This document shows, piece by piece, positions 39,715 to 47,342 of a stretch of 64,000 nucleotides of DNA. Numbering within the stretch: the stretch's first letter is position 1; each line of letters opens with the position of its first letter. Under the pieces are notes generated by a model. That model did no database searches, had not been told where the DNA came from, and saw only the letters and a program-made list of their open reading frames with translations. The translations under genes were made by a program, and so were the position numbers. The stretch is from Arthrobacter stackebrandtii (GTDB lineage: Bacteria > Actinomycetota > Actinomycetes > Actinomycetales > Micrococcaceae): contig NZ_JAGIOI010000001.1 in NCBI RefSeq assembly GCF_017876675.1, positions 62,001-126,000 of the forward strand, in the 5' to 3' direction.

Positions 39715-39742
39715 AGTTTAGTGCAGAAAGGCAGTGGATGTC
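39715..39742 (-). promoter_or_regulatory. Candidate rpsO promoter
   Basis: On the minus strand TAAACT (39720-39715) is preceded by an 18-bp spacer and a TCGACA hexamer. The predicted leader to rpsO is about 100 nt, long enough for S15 autoregulation. The surrounding 189-bp gap has no gene. Confidence 0.4.
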
Positions 39743-39793
39743 GAAGCGGGTGGGCCATGACACACCCGCCGGATGCCCCGCAATGTCACGGAC

Positions 39794-40735
39794 TCAGTCC
39801 AGGATGGCCCGGGCCTGGTCCACATCCAGGTGCATCTGCTCAATCAGGGCCTCGGGCCCGGTGTAGGCCACCATGCCCCGCAGCCGCTGCACAAATTCCA
39901 CCACCACGTGCTGGCCGTAGAGGTTGAACGCCTCCACGGGCTCTTCGGGCCGGTCGATCACATACGCTTCAACCTGCCGGCTGACGCCCACAAACGTGGG
40001 GTTCGAGCCCACGGAAATCGCGGCCGGCCAGCGGTGGCCGTGCGTGTCGGTGAGCCAGCCGGCATAGACGCCATCGGCCGGGATGATCCCGCAGGCGTCC
40101 CCGGAAAGGTTGGCGGTGGGGAAGCCGAGCTCACGCCCCCGGGCGGCCCCGTGCACCACTTCCCCGCTCATGGTGTGGTGGCGGCCCAGCACGGCCGAGG
40201 CGGTGTCGACGTCGCCCTTGCGCAGTGCCTCGCGCACCCAGGTGGAGGACCAGCGCCGGTCGTGCCCCTCGTCATTGACCACCACGACGTCGAACCCGAG
40301 TTCGCCGCCCAGCTCCACCATGGTGGACAGGTCCCCCGAGTTGCCCTTGCCGAAGCGGACATCCTGGCCAACGACGACGGTGCACGCACCCAGGGTTTCG
40401 ACAAAGACGCTGCGGACGAACTCTTCCGGTGTCTGTGCAGCAAATTCCAGTGTGTACGGCACCACCAGGACACCGTCCAGGCCGAGCTCGGCCATGGCGG
40501 CCAGCTTGTCGGCCAGGCCCATGATCTGTCCGGGTGCCGATTCGGGGCGGTGGATGAGTGCGGGGTGCGGATCGAAGGTCAGCGCCACGGCGGCGGCCCC
40601 GCGGGTGTCGGCCTCCGCACGGACCTGGGCGAGGACTTCCTGGTGGCCCCGGTGAAGCCCGTCAAAGTTGCCCAGGGTGACCACGGAGGGCCCAAAGTCC
40701 CGGGGAACCTCAGCCAGGGAGTTCCAAATCTGCAC
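39794..40735 (-). CDS. ribF: Bifunctional riboflavin kinase/FAD synthetase
   Basis: Makes FMN and FAD from riboflavin. The 313-residue protein has the N-terminal nucleotidyltransferase motif GNFDGLHRGH (22-31) with the HxGH signature and a C-terminal flavokinase domain starting near GRELGFPTANL, with GVYAGW following. It follows truB at a distance, with unrelated genes between, and precedes rpsO; truB-ribF-rpsO-pnp is a common bacterial order. Confidence 0.95.
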   Translation of the reverse strand: MQIWNSLAEVPRDFGPSVVTLGNFDGLHRGHQEVLAQVRAEADTRGAAAVALTFDPHPALIHRPESAPGQIMGLADKLAAMAELGLDGVLVVPYTLEFAAQTPEEFVRSVFVETLGACTVVVGQDVRFGKGNSGDLSTMVELGGELGFDVVVVNDEGHDRRWSSTWVREALRKGDVDTASAVLGRHHTMSGEVVHGAARGRELGFPTANLSGDACGIIPADGVYAGWLTDTHGHRWPAAISVGSNPTFVGVSRQVEAYVIDRPEEPVEAFNLYGQHVVVEFVQRLRGMVAYTGPEALIEQMHLDVDQARAILD

Positions 40736-40829
40736 TACGTTTCCTCATCCAGTCAGTGGTGTGCCGGTGGATTGTGCCGGCACGGTGTGCGGCAGCCCCG
40801 CTGCCGCGTCCAAGATTACCTGTCCAAGA

Positions 40830-42035
40830 TTACCCGCTGCGGGGCACCGGCCCCGTCCAGGGCTGGACCGGGGTCCGCGGCTCCCCGGCGGCCAGCGACA
40901 GCAGCCACCGGTCGGCCGGCTTGCCGCGGTCGTCGTAATCCCCGCGGCCGTGCCCGTCATAGTGGAAGCCCAGCTTCCAGGCCAGTTTCCGGCTGGCCCA
41001 GTTCGGCACCATGGCGATCCAATGGACCCACGCGAGGTTTAGCTGGTCGAACGCATAGTCAAGGAGCAGCCGCACGGCCTCTTCGGCGGCCCCGGTGCCG
41101 CGGGCGTGCGGGCCGAAGTTGATGCCGACGGCGGCGGCACCCGGCGCCTTGCACTGCAGGTCGATCGTGCCAAGGAGTTCGTCCGTGTCCGCGCGGGCCG
41201 CGGCGAAAATCAGGGTCCGGCCGGTCCGCCAGCCTTCCACCGTGAGTTTGTTGATGAAGAAGTCGGCGTCGGCCATGGAGTAGTCCAGCGGCACGGCGGT
41301 CCAGCGGACGGCCTCGGGGTTGCGGCAGTTTTCCACCAGGGCCGGCGCATCCGCCATGGACAGCGCACGCAACACCACCCGGTCGCCGGCAAGGACAGGC
41401 ACGGCGGGAGTGAGGTCCAGGGCGCCGGATCCGGCAGGCAGGCCGTCGAACAGGTGGTAGCCGTCCCGCGTCAGTGTGAACATGAGGCCGTCCGCCACTG
41501 TCCCGTCCACGTGTCCGTAGCCGGGGATTTCGGCGGCCAGCACAAAGCCGCAGCGCCGGGCCAGGGACGCGCTGGCTTCGTTGCCGGCGGTGGTGCGCCA
41601 GTGCAGGATTTCCAGGCCAAGGTTGCCAAACGCGTAGCCGCACAACAGGGCAATGGCCCGCTGTGCGGCGCCGGTGCCGCGCCCGGCCGGGAGCATTTTG
41701 ATGCCAACGCCGGCAGATCCCCCGCCGGCGGTGGAAAACACATCCTGCAAACTGAGCGTGCCCACAATGGCGGGGACGCCGTCGAGCATGTCAGTGATGG
41801 CGAAGCGGAGGTAGCGCCCATCTTCCCAGCCGCGGGCGATGGAGCCCGCAATGAGCTCCCCTGCCTCCCGCACGGTCATGGCGGGGTCGGACGCGGTCCA
41901 TGTGATGTTCAGCGGATCCGTGTGGATGGAGGCAAAGGCGGACGCGTCAGCGGCGGTGAAGCGGCGCAGCGTGGTTTGGCCGTCGCTGAGCACCGGATGG
42001 CTGCGGGAGGGGCCCGTCCCGCTCACCTGGCGCAC
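40830..42035 (-). CDS. GNAT family N-acetyltransferase with two tandem domains
   Basis: A 401-residue protein of two GNAT domains of the RimJ/RimL type. The first is at about 10-190 (TLRRFTAADASAF, then GVGIKMLPAGRGTGAAQRA), the second at about 210-385 (VVLRALSMADAPALV, then HARGTGAAEEA). Both keep the acetyl-CoA loop RGTGAA. The two halves are diverged, so an old duplication is likely. Substrates are unknown. It lies between ribF and two membrane genes. Confidence 0.85.
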   Translation of the reverse strand: MRQVSGTGPSRSHPVLSDGQTTLRRFTAADASAFASIHTDPLNITWTASDPAMTVREAGELIAGSIARGWEDGRYLRFAITDMLDGVPAIVGTLSLQDVFSTAGGGSAGVGIKMLPAGRGTGAAQRAIALLCGYAFGNLGLEILHWRTTAGNEASASLARRCGFVLAAEIPGYGHVDGTVADGLMFTLTRDGYHLFDGLPAGSGALDLTPAVPVLAGDRVVLRALSMADAPALVENCRNPEAVRWTAVPLDYSMADADFFINKLTVEGWRTGRTLIFAAARADTDELLGTIDLQCKAPGAAAVGINFGPHARGTGAAEEAVRLLLDYAFDQLNLAWVHWIAMVPNWASRKLAWKLGFHYDGHGRGDYDDRGKPADRWLLSLAAGEPRTPVQPWTGPVPRSG

Positions 42036-42039
42036 CCGC

Positions 42040-42489
42040 TCACTTGGCTTCGCGGTGCCGGTACAGCCAGATCAGCCCGATGACCGGCAGCAGCAGCGGG
42101 ATGAAGCCGTAGCCCTTGCCGAACATGCTCCACACGGTGGCGTGCGGGAATGCCTCGGCGTCCAGCAGGCTCAGCAGGCCCACGACCAGCACACCCGCCA
42201 GCTCCACGCAGATCGCGATGGTGGCCGTCAGCGCCCACTTCGCACCCGGCTTGGCAAGCGCCACGGTGGCCACGATGTAGACGACGGCGGCGAAGGCGGA
42301 CAGCAGGTAGGCCACGGGGGCGTCGGCGAAGTGTGTGGCGATCTGGTAGCCGGCGCGGGCGGTGGCCGAGATGGCGAAGACCGCATACACGGTGATCAGC
42401 AGCCGCCCGGCCCCCGTGGTGCGTCCGTGGGGCGCGTCCGCGCCTGCTGCGGCGGCGGCGTCACTTTTCGGGGCCTTGCTCGTTTTCAT
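42040..42489 (-). CDS. Hypothetical membrane protein (149 aa)
   Basis: A 149-residue protein with four predicted helices: LLITVYAVFAISATARA, AYLLSAFAAVVYIVATVAL, ALTATIAICVELAGVLVVGLL and a last one around GFIPLLLPVIGLIWLY. The N-terminal ~28 residues are charged and disordered. ATG 42489 overlaps the stop of the preceding membrane gene as ATGA, so the two are probably made together. No family recognised. Confidence 0.75.
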   Translation of the reverse strand: MKTSKAPKSDAAAAAGADAPHGRTTGAGRLLITVYAVFAISATARAGYQIATHFADAPVAYLLSAFAAVVYIVATVALAKPGAKWALTATIAICVELAGVLVVGLLSLLDAEAFPHATVWSMFGKGYGFIPLLLPVIGLIWLYRHREAK

Positions 42490-42890
42490 AGTCCCATTCC
42501 TTGTTGCAGTGCGGCCGCGGGCAGCCCGGTGCCGTACCAAATCTGTGCCATGCGTGCGAGCATGACCATGACTGTCACGCCCACGGCGCCCATGACGTAG
42601 TTCGACCAGTGCGTGCGCTCCATCATGGCCCAGTAGAACCCGGCCACGGGCAGCATGGCGGCGGTGAACATGTAGCCCCAGAACTCCCAGGCCTCCCCCG
42701 CCAGGGACTCCGGACCCAGCAGCCTGACGGCTGAACCTGCGGCGTAGACCAGGATGAAAAGTTCGACGGCGGCCAGGCTGAGGATGGTGACATCGTTGGG
42801 TTTCTTCTTCATCACCGCGGCAACGACGCAAATCAGGGTGGAGGCGATGCCGACGATGGCGCCGGTGATGAACCAGGGGTCGATTGTCAC
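42486..42890 (-). CDS. Hypothetical membrane protein (134 aa)
   Basis: A 134-residue protein with about four helices (FITGAIVGIASTLICVVAAVM; LSLAAVELFILVYAAG; FWGYMFTAAMLPVAGFYW; VMGAVGVTVMVMLARM). It overlaps truB upstream by 4 nt and the next membrane gene by 4 nt, so the three appear to be one transcription unit. It may form a complex with its neighbour; no known family identified. Confidence 0.75.
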   Translation of the reverse strand: MTIDPWFITGAIVGIASTLICVVAAVMKKKPNDVTILSLAAVELFILVYAAGSAVRLLGPESLAGEAWEFWGYMFTAAMLPVAGFYWAMMERTHWSNYVMGAVGVTVMVMLARMAQIWYGTGLPAAALQQGMGL

Positions 42891-43864
42891 CGGGCGCCCT
42901 CCCCAGGCACGTCTGAGGATGCCCCGGCTGCCGGTTCCGGCCGGTCAGTCTTTGCGGCGGCGGCCACCGGGTCCGGCGGGAACACCAGGACCGGCTTGGC
43001 CCACTTGCCGGCATCGGCCAGCAGTGCCACGAGCGTGCCGTCCGGGGCAAAGGCAGCGGCGGGGTCTTCCTTCGTGTGGCCGCCGCCGGCGCTGGCGGGT
43101 ATGCGCCGGCCGAAGGAGAGTTCAACGGCCTCTTCGGCGCTGAGTTCGCGCACGGGCATGAGCGCACGTGCGGCATCGGCGATGTCCAGGACCTGCAGGT
43201 CCTCGGCCAGCTCCTCCAGGGTGCGGGCCTGCTCCAGGAGGTACGGTCCCACGGCGCTGCGGCGCAGCGCGGTCAGGTGCCCGCCCACCTCCAGGCCGCC
43301 GCCGAGGTCGCGAGCCAGGGCGCGGATGTATGTTCCCGAGGAACAGCGAACGGTGGCGTCCACGTCAACGTACGCAACGCCGTCGTTCTGGCCGCGGCGA
43401 ATGTCCAGGACGTCAAAGGAGTGGATGGTGACGGGGCGGGCGGCGAGCTTGACATCCTCGCCGGAGCGGACCCGGGCGTAGGCGCGTTCGCCGTTGACCT
43501 TGATGGCGCTGACACTGCTGGGCACCTGTTGGATGGGCCCGCGCAGGGCCGCGATGCCCGCCTCAATGGCCTCGTCCGTGACCGCGCCGGCGTCGGTGGT
43601 GGCGGTGGTCTCGCCCTCGGCATCGTCAGTGATGGTGGTGGCGCCGAGGCGGATGGTGGCCTCATAGGTCTTGGAGGTGCCCACAATGTACGTCAGCAGG
43701 CGGGTGGCCTTGTTGATTCCCACCACCAGGACGCCGGTTGCCATGGGGTCAAGAGTGCCGGCGTGGCCCACTTTTCGGGTCCCTGCCAGCCTTCGCATCC
43801 GTCCGACCACATCGTGGCTGGTCCATCCCTGCGGTTTGTCTACAATTACCAGTCCAGAAAGCAC
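42887..43864 (-). CDS. truB: tRNA pseudouridine(55) synthase TruB
   Basis: Makes pseudouridine 55 in the tRNA T-loop. The 325-residue protein begins with GLVIVDKPQGWTSHDVV and has the catalytic Asp39 in GHAGTLDPMATG. The RCSSGTYIRALARDLG motif is also present. The C-terminal ~30 residues form a disordered Pro/Ala tail. The GTG at 43864 is the best start; the frame stays open for 67 codons upstream without homology. Confidence 0.94.
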   Translation of the reverse strand: MLSGLVIVDKPQGWTSHDVVGRMRRLAGTRKVGHAGTLDPMATGVLVVGINKATRLLTYIVGTSKTYEATIRLGATTITDDAEGETTATTDAGAVTDEAIEAGIAALRGPIQQVPSSVSAIKVNGERAYARVRSGEDVKLAARPVTIHSFDVLDIRRGQNDGVAYVDVDATVRCSSGTYIRALARDLGGGLEVGGHLTALRRSAVGPYLLEQARTLEELAEDLQVLDIADAARALMPVRELSAEEAVELSFGRRIPASAGGGHTKEDPAAAFAPDGTLVALLADAGKWAKPVLVFPPDPVAAAAKTDRPEPAAGASSDVPGEGAR

Positions 43865-44179
43865 GCTTTGAAGTATATCCGCACCCGGGCCAACCGCATG
43901 GTTCCGCCGTTCCCGGCAGGCTGTCGGGAGAGCAACATCACCGGCCGGTGCGGTGCGGGACAAATACTTGTTGACCCGGCAGGGGCGCCGCCCTACGCTG
44001 AAGCCACGTGCTGCACCCGGTTCTGGTGCGGCGTCGTGTGACGGACTGCGGCTTCTGGGGGACAAAGCTCCGCTTCACCCGTTGTTTGGGTAGGCCGTCC
44101 GGCTGGATCTAAAGGGTCGCAGCCGGCATCGACACCTCCTCCGCCCGACCATCACCGGGCCCGCCCCATAGGGGAAATT
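43865..44179. other. Divergent intergenic region truB/scyD-like (no gene seen)
   Basis: 315 bp between the divergent truB and ScyD-like genes. No reading frame in it is convincing. Near the plus-strand gene, TTGTTT (44081) and GATCTA (44106) could be a weak promoter, and AGGGG at 44170-44174 is its ribosome site. No riboswitch was recognised. Confidence 0.45.
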
Positions 44180-45295
44180 ATGAAGTCACGTATCGCGGCC
44201 ATTGCGGCCGCCTGTTCGCTTGCCATGATTCTTGGCACCGGCACTGCCATGGCCGCTCCCGGCGGCCACGGCAACAACAACGGCCACGGAAACCACCAGC
44301 CGTCCCCCGTCACCGAGGTGGCGTCCCAGCTCATCAGCCCCCTGAAGGTGTCCTTCGGGCCCAACGGCAGCTACCTGGTGGCCGAGTCCTTCGCCGGAAC
44401 TTTGAGCTCCATTTCAGCCAAGGGCGTGAAGACCACGGTGGTCAGTGCGCCCGGGCAGGAAATTGCAGGTGTCTCCTACTCGAACGGAGCCACCTACTAC
44501 TTCAACAACGACCAGGGCACCGGCCCCGAGCCCGGCGGCGTGCTGTTGCCGGCCCGGCTGATGCAGATCGACAGGCATGGCACCACCCGCCAGATCACCG
44601 ACCTGGCCGACTTTGAGGCCGCCAACAACCCGGACGGAAACACCGTCTACGGTGTCCGCGACGCCTCCCCCGAATGCCTGGCCCAGGCCCCCTACCTGCA
44701 GCAGATGGGCGAGGTGTTCTCACATCCGTATTCCTCGGCGCCCGTGCGCAATGGCGTGTACGTCGGTGACGCCGGCGCCAACGCGCTGCTCTACGTGAGC
44801 GACCGCGGCAAGGTGAAGCTGGTCAAGGCGCTGCCTGCCGAGGCCGTCACGATCGATGCTGCGGTGGTCGCGGCCGCCGCTGAAATGGGCATGGTCGTGC
44901 CCGATTGCATGCTGGGCCTGAAGTACTACGCCCAGCCTGTGCCCACCGACGTCGAGGTCAGCGGGCAGTGGCTGTACTACACGGTGCTGCCCGGCGTCCC
45001 CGGGGAGTCACTCGGTGTTGGCAAGGCCTACCGGATGAACCTGCACAGCGGCAAGACCCAGCTTCTCGCGCAGGGCCTGTCCGCGCCAACGGGCATCGCC
45101 GTGGACCGCAACAACAACGTCTACGTGGCGCAGCTCATGGGTGACGGTGTCAGCCGGCTCAAGAACGGACGCGCGAGCAACGTGCTGCCTGCCATGATGG
45201 CCTCGGATGTTGAAGTCAGCGGACACACCATGGCGGCGCTGACAAACGCCCTGGCTGAAACGGGCGGCAGCCTCTTCACCATGCGTCTGCGCTAA
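44180..45295 (+). CDS. Secreted ScyD/ScyE-family beta-propeller protein
   Basis: A 371-residue exported protein with a signal peptide (residues 1-26, MAA at the cleavage site) and a Gly/His/Asn-rich mature N-terminus (PGGHGNNNGHGNH) that may bind metal. The remainder is an NHL/SMP-30-like propeller (SPLKVSFGPNGSYLVAES, GIAVDRNNNVYVAQL). It matches the ScyD/ScyE family, named after cyanobacterial scytonemin genes; that pathway is not implied here. Its role is unknown. A strong hairpin terminator follows. Confidence 0.82.
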   Translation: MKSRIAAIAAACSLAMILGTGTAMAAPGGHGNNNGHGNHQPSPVTEVASQLISPLKVSFGPNGSYLVAESFAGTLSSISAKGVKTTVVSAPGQEIAGVSYSNGATYYFNNDQGTGPEPGGVLLPARLMQIDRHGTTRQITDLADFEAANNPDGNTVYGVRDASPECLAQAPYLQQMGEVFSHPYSSAPVRNGVYVGDAGANALLYVSDRGKVKLVKALPAEAVTIDAAVVAAAAEMGMVVPDCMLGLKYYAQPVPTDVEVSGQWLYYTVLPGVPGESLGVGKAYRMNLHSGKTQLLAQGLSAPTGIAVDRNNNVYVAQLMGDGVSRLKNGRASNVLPAMMASDVEVSGHTMAALTNALAETGGSLFTMRLR

Positions 45296-45310
45296 CCCCG
45301 CTGCCTGACG

Positions 45311-45347
45311 ACGGCGGCACCCTCCCGTTGCGGGCGGGTGCCGCCGT
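45311..45347. terminator. Hairpin terminator between scyD-like gene and gcdH-type gene
   Basis: ACGGCGGCACCC pairs with GGGTGCCGCCGT, and an inner CCCG/CGGG extends the stem to 16 pairs around a TTG loop. GTGTGTTT follows on the plus strand. It lies 15 bp after the plus-strand stop and serves the convergent pair. Confidence 0.8.
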
Positions 45348-45464
45348 GTGTTTCCACCCCCTGCAGCGGATGGCGCCGCGCGTCTGGCCGGCAATCCCCC
45401 GGCCTCAAGATCCATGCTGCAGTTGTTGGACGTGGGCGTGTGAATTGTTGGATGCCCGGCAGTG

Positions 45465-46664
45465 TCAGTTGAAGGCACTGACCCCCGTCAGCTTATGGCC
45501 GAGGATGAGGGTGTGGACTTCATCGGTCCCCTCATAGGTGCGCACGGATTCAAGATTGTTGGCGTGGCGCAGCGGAGAGTGCTCGAGGGTGATGCCGTTG
45601 CCGCCCAGAATGGTCCGGGCGGTGCGGCAGATCTCGATGGCCTCCCGGCAGTTGTTGAGCTTTCCCACGCTGATCTGGTGTGGCGCCAGCGCACCCGCAT
45701 CCTTGAGCCTGCCCAGGTGCAGGGCCAGCAGGAAACCCTTGTTGATTTCCAGGGCCATGTCCACAAGTTTCTGCTGGGTCAGCTGGTACCCGGCCAATGG
45801 CCGGCCGAACTGCAGCCGCCCCTTGGCATACGCCAGCGCCTCCTCGAAGGCGTCGCGGGCGGCACCCATGGCACCCCACGCAATGCCGTAGCGCGCCTCG
45901 TTGAGGCACTGCAGCGGCCCCTTCAGCCCGATGGCACCGGGCAGCACCGCGTCTGCTGGCAGGCGTACCCCGTCCAGGGTGACCTCACATTGGATCGATG
46001 CGCGCATGGAGAGCTTTGGCCCAATCACGTCCGCGGAGTAGCCGGGGGCATCGGTGGGGACCAGAAAGCCCCGCACACCTCCGTCCGTCTGCGCCCAGAC
46101 CACGGCCACCTGCGCCACATTGGCCAGCCCGATCCAGCGCTTGGTGCCGTCGAGCACCCAGTCGCTGCCGTCGCGCCGGGCAAAGGTGGCCATGGATGCC
46201 GGATCGGATCCGGCTGTGGGTTCGGTCAGGCCAAAGCAGCCAATGGCCTCGCCCGATGCCAGCTGCGGCAGCCACTGCTGCTTCTGCTCCTCCGAGCCGT
46301 GCCTGTGGATGGCCGTCATGGCCAGCGATCCCTGCACCGAGACGAAGGTGCGGATGCCCGAGTCCCCGGCCTCAAGCTCTGCGGCGGCCAGCCCGTACTC
46401 CACGGCGCTGGAACCGGCGCAGCCGTAGCCGTCCAGGTGCATGCCCAGCAGCCCCAGCCGGCCCAGCTTCGGCACGATCTCCAGCGGAAAGTGCGCCCGT
46501 TCAAACCAGTCGGCGATGTGCGGCTTGATCTCCTGCTGCACAAACGCCCGCACCCTGTCCCGGACGGCAACTTCCCGGGCAGCCAGCATCGAGTCGAGGG
46601 ATATCAGGTCTGTTGGTTCCACGGCGTACGTCCAATCACGAGGCAGGCAGGTGCTACCTGCCAT
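45465..46664 (-). CDS. Acyl-CoA dehydrogenase, glutaryl-CoA dehydrogenase type
   Basis: A 399-residue FAD enzyme of the acyl-CoA dehydrogenase family. The flavin loop GCFGLTEPTAGSDP lies near residue 140, and the catalytic base is Glu378 in TYEGTDEVH; this C-terminal placement of the glutamate and the LILGHKLTG ending are typical of glutaryl-CoA dehydrogenases, which oxidise and decarboxylate glutaryl-CoA in lysine/tryptophan breakdown. Substrate is inferred. The gene stands alone between two terminators. Confidence 0.85.
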   Translation of the reverse strand: MAGSTCLPRDWTYAVEPTDLISLDSMLAAREVAVRDRVRAFVQQEIKPHIADWFERAHFPLEIVPKLGRLGLLGMHLDGYGCAGSSAVEYGLAAAELEAGDSGIRTFVSVQGSLAMTAIHRHGSEEQKQQWLPQLASGEAIGCFGLTEPTAGSDPASMATFARRDGSDWVLDGTKRWIGLANVAQVAVVWAQTDGGVRGFLVPTDAPGYSADVIGPKLSMRASIQCEVTLDGVRLPADAVLPGAIGLKGPLQCLNEARYGIAWGAMGAARDAFEEALAYAKGRLQFGRPLAGYQLTQQKLVDMALEINKGFLLALHLGRLKDAGALAPHQISVGKLNNCREAIEICRTARTILGGNGITLEHSPLRHANNLESVRTYEGTDEVHTLILGHKLTGVSAFN

Positions 46665-46729
46665 TCAACACCACCGGCAGGCGGCTGCGGCCCCGCTGCG
46701 TGTTTGCGGGCCGCAGATGCCCGGGACGG

Positions 46730-46778
46730 ACGACGGCGGGAGCCCGCCTTCCGCTGGAAGGTGGGCTCCCGCCGTCGT
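46730..46778. terminator. Long hairpin downstream of rbfA
   Basis: A 23-bp stem with a single G-T position: the left arm starts ACGACGGCGG (46730) and the right arm ends CCGCCGTCGT (46778), around the loop GCT. It lies 22 bp after the rbfA stop and likely ends the nusA-infB-rbfA transcript. No T-tract follows on the minus strand. Confidence 0.8.
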
Positions 46779-46800
46779 ACTTCTTGAAAAAGGGAAGCGG

Positions 46801-47235
46801 CTATGCCTCTTCGTCTTCCTCAGGCTTCTTGTAGGGGTCCGCTTCGCCTGCGAACTCGGCGTTCGCGGAGAGCTCGGCCAGCTTGGCGTCGCGCTCCTTG
46901 GCAACGCGGAGCAGCGCTTCCAGGTTGGAGGCGTTCTCGGGGATTTCATCTGCGATGAACTCGAGCGTGGGAGTCAGGCGGACGGTGATGTTCTTGCCGA
47001 CCTCGGCACGGAGCACGCCCTTGGCGCGCTCCAGGCCGATCTTGGCCTCGGAGCTGGCGGTCTCGTCGCCGAAGACCGTGTAGTAGATGGTGGCGTGCTG
47101 GAGGTCGTTGGTGACGCGGGCGTCGGTGACGGTGATGCCCTCGACGCGGGGATCCTTGACGCGTGAGCGAAGGCCTTCAGCCACCACAACCTTGATGCGC
47201 TGCGCCAGCTTGGACGCGCGGGCTGAATCAGCCAT
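46801..47235 (-). CDS. rbfA: Ribosome-binding factor A
   Basis: RbfA helps 16S rRNA 5'-end maturation and cold adaptation. The 144-residue protein has the KH-like core (RIKVVVAEGLRSRVKDPR, GITVTDARVTNDL, LTPTLEFIAD). The acidic C-terminal ~25 residues are variable. It follows infB after 107 bp. Confidence 0.93.
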   Translation of the reverse strand: MADSARASKLAQRIKVVVAEGLRSRVKDPRVEGITVTDARVTNDLQHATIYYTVFGDETASSEAKIGLERAKGVLRAEVGKNITVRLTPTLEFIADEIPENASNLEALLRVAKERDAKLAELSANAEFAGEADPYKKPEEDEEA

Positions 47236-47297
47236 GATGTTCTCCTTCAGGTTGGAAAGACTTATGGATGGTCTGCAACCATCCTAGGGAACGGCGC

Positions 47298-47327
47298 GGG
47301 GCGCCCCCAAAATATTGGAGGCGCCCC
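47298..47327 (-). terminator. Hairpin between infB and rbfA
   Basis: GGGGCGCC pairs with GGCGCCCC around a 14-nt loop that can pair two more G-C pairs. The AT-rich centre AAAATATT makes a clean loop. It follows the infB stop by 15 bp and may be a partial terminator or processing point before rbfA. Confidence 0.6.
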
Positions 47328-47342
47328 ACACTGTGGTGACTG

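Noticed and set aside
45462-46787. 441-residue plus-strand frame
   Set aside because: Antisense to the acyl-CoA dehydrogenase gene, no family features.
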